DNA of 8,844 nucleotides from positions 1 through 8,844 of the forward strand of contig CAZGPW010000247.1 of the NCBI GenBank assembly GCA_964527535.1, given 5' to 3'. A program made the position numbers and the translations under genes. Below the pieces are notes generated by a model. That model worked only from the letters and a program-made list of their open reading frames with translations. It ran no database searches and was not told the DNA's origin. The DNA comes from JAQIBY01 sp964527535. Its GTDB lineage: Bacteria; Bacteroidota; Bacteroidia; Bacteroidales; ML635J-15. Below are positions 6,662 through 8,844 of this stretch, piece after piece; the first letter of the stretch is position 1; every line of letters begins with the position of its first letter.

Positions 6662-7855
6662 ATGTACCTGAAGCACATTTCCATACTGAATTATAAAAAC
6701 ATCAAAGCGTTTGAAACGGAATTTTCTCCCCGTTTCAATTGTTTTCTTGGGAAAAACGGTGCAGGGAAGACCAACCTGATGGATGCCATTTATTATTTAT
6801 CATTTACCAAAAGCCACTTCAATGCCATTGACAGGCAAAACATCCGCCATGATGAAGATATATTTGTCATCGAAGGAAAATACATCATTAAAGGCAAACA
6901 GACTTCCATGTTGTGCGGATTAAAAAGGCAGGGAAAGAAACATATCAAGCGAAATGGCAAAGCCTATGAAAAGTTTTCTGAACATATAGGGGAACTACCA
7001 CTGGTATTCATTACACCATCGGACACCGAAATGATACACCTGGGTAGTGATCTGCGGCGCAAATACATTGACGGCGTGATTTCCCAGTACGACAAACAGT
7101 TTCTCAAACAACTGATAGACTACAACAGGGCACTTGAGCAGCGAAACGCCCTTTTAAAAAAAATCACCGCCGAAAACCCTTACGATAAAGATGCCCTTTT
7201 GATATGGGATGAACGGATGCACACTACCGGCAAATACATTCATCAAAAACGCAATGAAGCGGTAAATGCGCTGATTCCCATTTTTAATCAATACTACGCT
7301 GACATTTCAGGAAAGCAGGAACAAGTTAACATCGCTTATAAATCTTCGCTTCATCACAAACCACTCCTTGAATTGCTGGAAGAAAACAGGAAAAAGGATT
7401 TACTCTTTCATCACACAACCACCGGCATACACAGGGATGACTTGTATTTTGAATTAAACGGACACAGCTTAAAAAAAACCGGATCACAGGGGCAGCAAAA
7501 AACATTTATCATTGCTCTGAAACTGGCTCAATTTGATTTTATCCGTCAAACCATGGGTATTCCGCCTGTTTTATTGCTTGACGATATTTTTGACAAACTG
7601 GACGATTTCAGAATAAATCAATTGGTACAGTTATTGTCTGATGATAAGTACGGGCAGGTGTTTTTTTCCGACACCAGCAAAAAAAGATTGCCCGAATTGT
7701 TGAAACCTATAAACCTTGACGTACGTATATTTAATATTAATTTTAATGAAAACATAAAAAATGACAGCCATGAAAAAACTTCTAATTCCGCTCTTGATAA
7801 TGATGCTCCCGGCGATAACAAGCCTGGCACAAACAAATCTGAAACAAAAACATGA
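6662..7855 (+). CDS. recF: DNA replication and repair protein RecF, with an overprinted C-terminal tail
   Basis: SMC/ABC-type ATPase that helps RecOR load RecA at single-strand gaps. From ATG 6662 (MYLKHISILNYKNI) it has 397 residues. Walker A GKNGAGKT is at 30-37, the ABC signature region SQGQQK at 275-280, and Walker B LLLDD ends at D307-D308. The frame extends upstream to ATG 6635, but the added MYFMYFYTM is not RecF-like, and MYL...L.N.KN is the usual start. RecF proteins of the phylum usually end near residue 365; here about 30 more residues, rich in Asn, Asp, Ser, Thr and Lys, are read from the signal-peptide region of the next gene in another frame. The core looks functional; the tail is probably dispensable. 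It heads a plus-strand cluster with the lipocalin-like and HAD genes. No dnaA, dnaN or DciA-like gene is adjacent. Confidence 0.96.
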   Translation: MYLKHISILNYKNIKAFETEFSPRFNCFLGKNGAGKTNLMDAIYYLSFTKSHFNAIDRQNIRHDEDIFVIEGKYIIKGKQTSMLCGLKRQGKKHIKRNGKAYEKFSEHIGELPLVFITPSDTEMIHLGSDLRRKYIDGVISQYDKQFLKQLIDYNRALEQRNALLKKITAENPYDKDALLIWDERMHTTGKYIHQKRNEAVNALIPIFNQYYADISGKQEQVNIAYKSSLHHKPLLELLEENRKKDLLFHHTTTGIHRDDLYFELNGHSLKKTGSQGQQKTFIIALKLAQFDFIRQTMGIPPVLLLDDIFDKLDDFRINQLVQLLSDDKYGQVFFSDTSKKRLPELLKPINLDVRIFNINFNENIKNDSHEKTSNSALDNDAPGDNKPGTNKSETKT

Positions 7856-8192
7856 AAATTACCTTGTAGGCCATTGGAAACTGGATACCATGTATATGGA
7901 TGTTGAATTGTCGGATGAGTACATGGAGATTTTCAAACAGAAATACCAGGAGCTCAAAGAAAAGAGCGAATTTATTTTCCGTGCAGACGGTTCTTACACA
8001 AAATTATCCATAGAACCACCACGGCAAGGTGAATGGAGCATTAATCCAAACGGGACAATCATCACCATTGAATTTGAAGATTCCGATGAAGTATCCAAAA
8101 CAAAGATACGCAGCCTTACCAACGAAAAAATGGATATGCAACCGGCTGGTGACGCCGCTAACACAAGGGTAGTATTATATAAAACAGAATAA
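7761..8192 (+). CDS. Small secreted lipocalin-like domain protein
   Basis: This 143-residue protein starts with MTAMKK, a hydrophobic core and a likely signal peptidase I site at SLA-Q (about residue 23-24). There is no lipobox cysteine, so it should be periplasmic or exported rather than a lipoprotein. The mature part resembles short Bacteroidota lipocalin-like domains: LVGHWKLD at the start, FRADGSYT, GEWSINPNGTIITIEF in the middle and VVLYKTE at the end. No ligand can be inferred. ATG 7761 is chosen because an in-frame TAA lies two codons before it and the leader is A-rich; ATG 7770 (MKKLL) is equally possible. Its first 95 bases overlap the end of recF in the +1 frame, suggesting translational coupling. 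The next gene begins 4 bases past its stop. Confidence 0.8.
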   Translation: MTAMKKLLIPLLIMMLPAITSLAQTNLKQKHENYLVGHWKLDTMYMDVELSDEYMEIFKQKYQELKEKSEFIFRADGSYTKLSIEPPRQGEWSINPNGTIITIEFEDSDEVSKTKIRSLTNEKMDMQPAGDAANTRVVLYKTE

Positions 8193-8196
8193 AAAC

Positions 8197-8601
8197 ATGG
8201 AAGATTTCCTGCGCATTGCTGTTGATTTTGACGGAACAATCGTTGAACACAACTATCCGGAGATAGGAAAACCCTTGCCCGGCGCATTTGATACCCTTAA
8301 AGCATTGTCTGAGCAGGGGCATAAACTTATCCTGTGGACATTCCGGGATGGTGACGCTCTACAGGAAGCTATAGAATATTGCATGGAAAATGGTGTCATG
8401 TTCTGGGCTGTCAACAAATCCTTTCCTGATGAAGAATTCAATCAATATGTATCCAGAAAAATTAACGCGGACATTTACATCGATGACAAAAATTTTGGCG
8501 GATTTCCGGGCTGGGAGGCCATATATGAAAAACTCATTGGTTTCAAAGGGGAGGAAAAACCAGTAAAAACACAAAAAAAGCGCGGTTGGTTCAGGTTGTA
8601 A
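8197..8601 (+). CDS. Capless HAD-superfamily hydrolase, probable phosphatase
   Basis: This 134-residue cytoplasmic protein has the haloacid dehalogenase core without a cap domain. Motif I is DFDGT (nucleophile D10, acid/base D12, T14). Motif II is the T48 of LILWTF. K88 (SRKINAD) is the probable motif III lysine, and D96-D97 (YIDD) form motif IV for Mg binding. All catalytic positions are present, so it should hydrolyse a phosphoester; without a cap the substrate may be large or held by a partner, and it is unknown. A charged tail from about residue 117 (KGEEKPVKTQKKRGWFRL) lies past the fold. It starts 4 bases after the lipocalin-like gene, indicating co-transcription with that gene and recF. 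Similar small HAD proteins are common and mostly uncharacterised in Bacteroidota. Confidence 0.88.
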   Translation: MEDFLRIAVDFDGTIVEHNYPEIGKPLPGAFDTLKALSEQGHKLILWTFRDGDALQEAIEYCMENGVMFWAVNKSFPDEEFNQYVSRKINADIYIDDKNFGGFPGWEAIYEKLIGFKGEEKPVKTQKKRGWFRL

Positions 8602-8706
8602 TACCACCTACTGTCTCACTGTCATTAACGAAAAAGCAGATACCATGAACAAAACTCAGAATGATATGTTATCTGTTCGCCCTACCGCAATTGAATAAAG
8701 AAACCG

Positions 8707-8844
8707 ATGATTACAGGAGCTGAAATTTACGGGATTCTTAAACAGGCCATCATGATAACAGGCTTTGTCTTTGTCATGATGCTGGTAATTGAATACATCA
8801 ATGTACAAACCCAGGGGTTGTGGAAGAAAGGGCTTAAAAAAAAC
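8707..8844 (+). CDS. N-terminus of a membrane protein, putative 10-TM metal exporter (cut by window edge)
   Basis: Forty-six codons are open from ATG 8707 to the right edge; an in-frame TGA at 8692-8694 bounds the start. A hydrophobic helix at about residues 12-30 (AIMITGFVFVMMLVIEYINV) is followed by a basic stretch, WKKGLKKN, consistent with the first transmembrane segment and an inside-positive loop. The pattern FVxVMMLxIEYxNV followed by GxW recalls the start of the putative 10-TM heavy-metal exporter / putative manganese transporter family seen in Bacteroidota. That is recall of a short pattern, so the family call is tentative. The gene lies 105 bases after the HAD gene in the same direction and may have its own promoter. 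Confidence 0.6.
   Translation, partial: MITGAEIYGILKQAIMITGFVFVMMLVIEYINVQTQGLWKKGLKKN

Noticed and set aside
8591..8616. Imperfect AGGTTG/CCACCT inverted repeat after the HAD gene as a terminator
   Set aside because: The stem has a mismatch and no T-run follows it, so there is too little support for a terminator call.
8645..8698. A 17-codon frame (MNKTQNDMLS...) between the HAD gene and the membrane protein
   Set aside because: It is too short to judge, lacks a hydrophobic or regulatory-peptide pattern, and has no clear promoter. It is most likely chance.

Overview
The window looks like an ordinary chromosomal stretch from a member of the Bacteroidota. The evidence is a complete type IX secretion (T9SS) type A C-terminal sorting domain on one protein, promoter motifs of the Bacteroidota TTG/TAnnTTTG kind, absence of clear Shine-Dalgarno sequences (A-rich leaders instead), and phylum-typical protein versions of Ffh, RecF and the small HAD protein. 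The order or genus cannot be fixed from the sequence alone. No rRNA, tRNA, CRISPR array, insertion sequence or phage gene was seen.

Left third (1-3738, minus strand): two large secreted modular proteins lie in tandem. The first transcribed (1441-3738) has a signal peptide, a proprotein-convertase-type P-domain, an SdrD-B-like Ca-binding module, CARDB/immunoglobulin-like stretches, a conserved DPNDK-type repeat domain and the T9SS sorting tail. The second (1-1323) is cut off by the window edge. It has a signal peptide, a seven-repeat beta-propeller and then the same SdrD-B-like module (32 of 47 residues identical in its first part). They look like paralogs with exchanged N-terminal domains, probably both exported to the cell surface.

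Middle (3739-6561): a 324-base divergent intergenic region holds a good Bacteroidota promoter for ffh, which encodes the SRP GTPase/signal-sequence receptor. Only 9 bases past the ffh stop codon, and converging on it, lies a YqhD-type iron-containing, NADPH-type alcohol dehydrogenase/aldehyde reductase.

Right third (6562-8844, plus strand): recF, a small secreted lipocalin-like protein and a capless HAD-family hydrolase form a tight cluster. recF overlaps the signal-peptide coding region of the lipocalin-like gene by about 95 bases in another frame, and 4 bases separate the second gene from the third. After 105 bases begins a membrane protein, cut by the right edge, that resembles putative 10-TM metal exporters. 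The dehydrogenase and recF are divergent, with possible promoters whose -33 elements abut in a CAATTG palindrome.

Functionally the window mixes housekeeping genes (ffh for co-translational membrane targeting, recF for recombination repair) with cell-surface/accessory genes. I found no convincing evidence of a wholly new system. The observations most worth checking are the recF/lipocalin overprinted overlap, the modular T9SS paralog pair and the four-repeat-spaced duplication inside the propeller.
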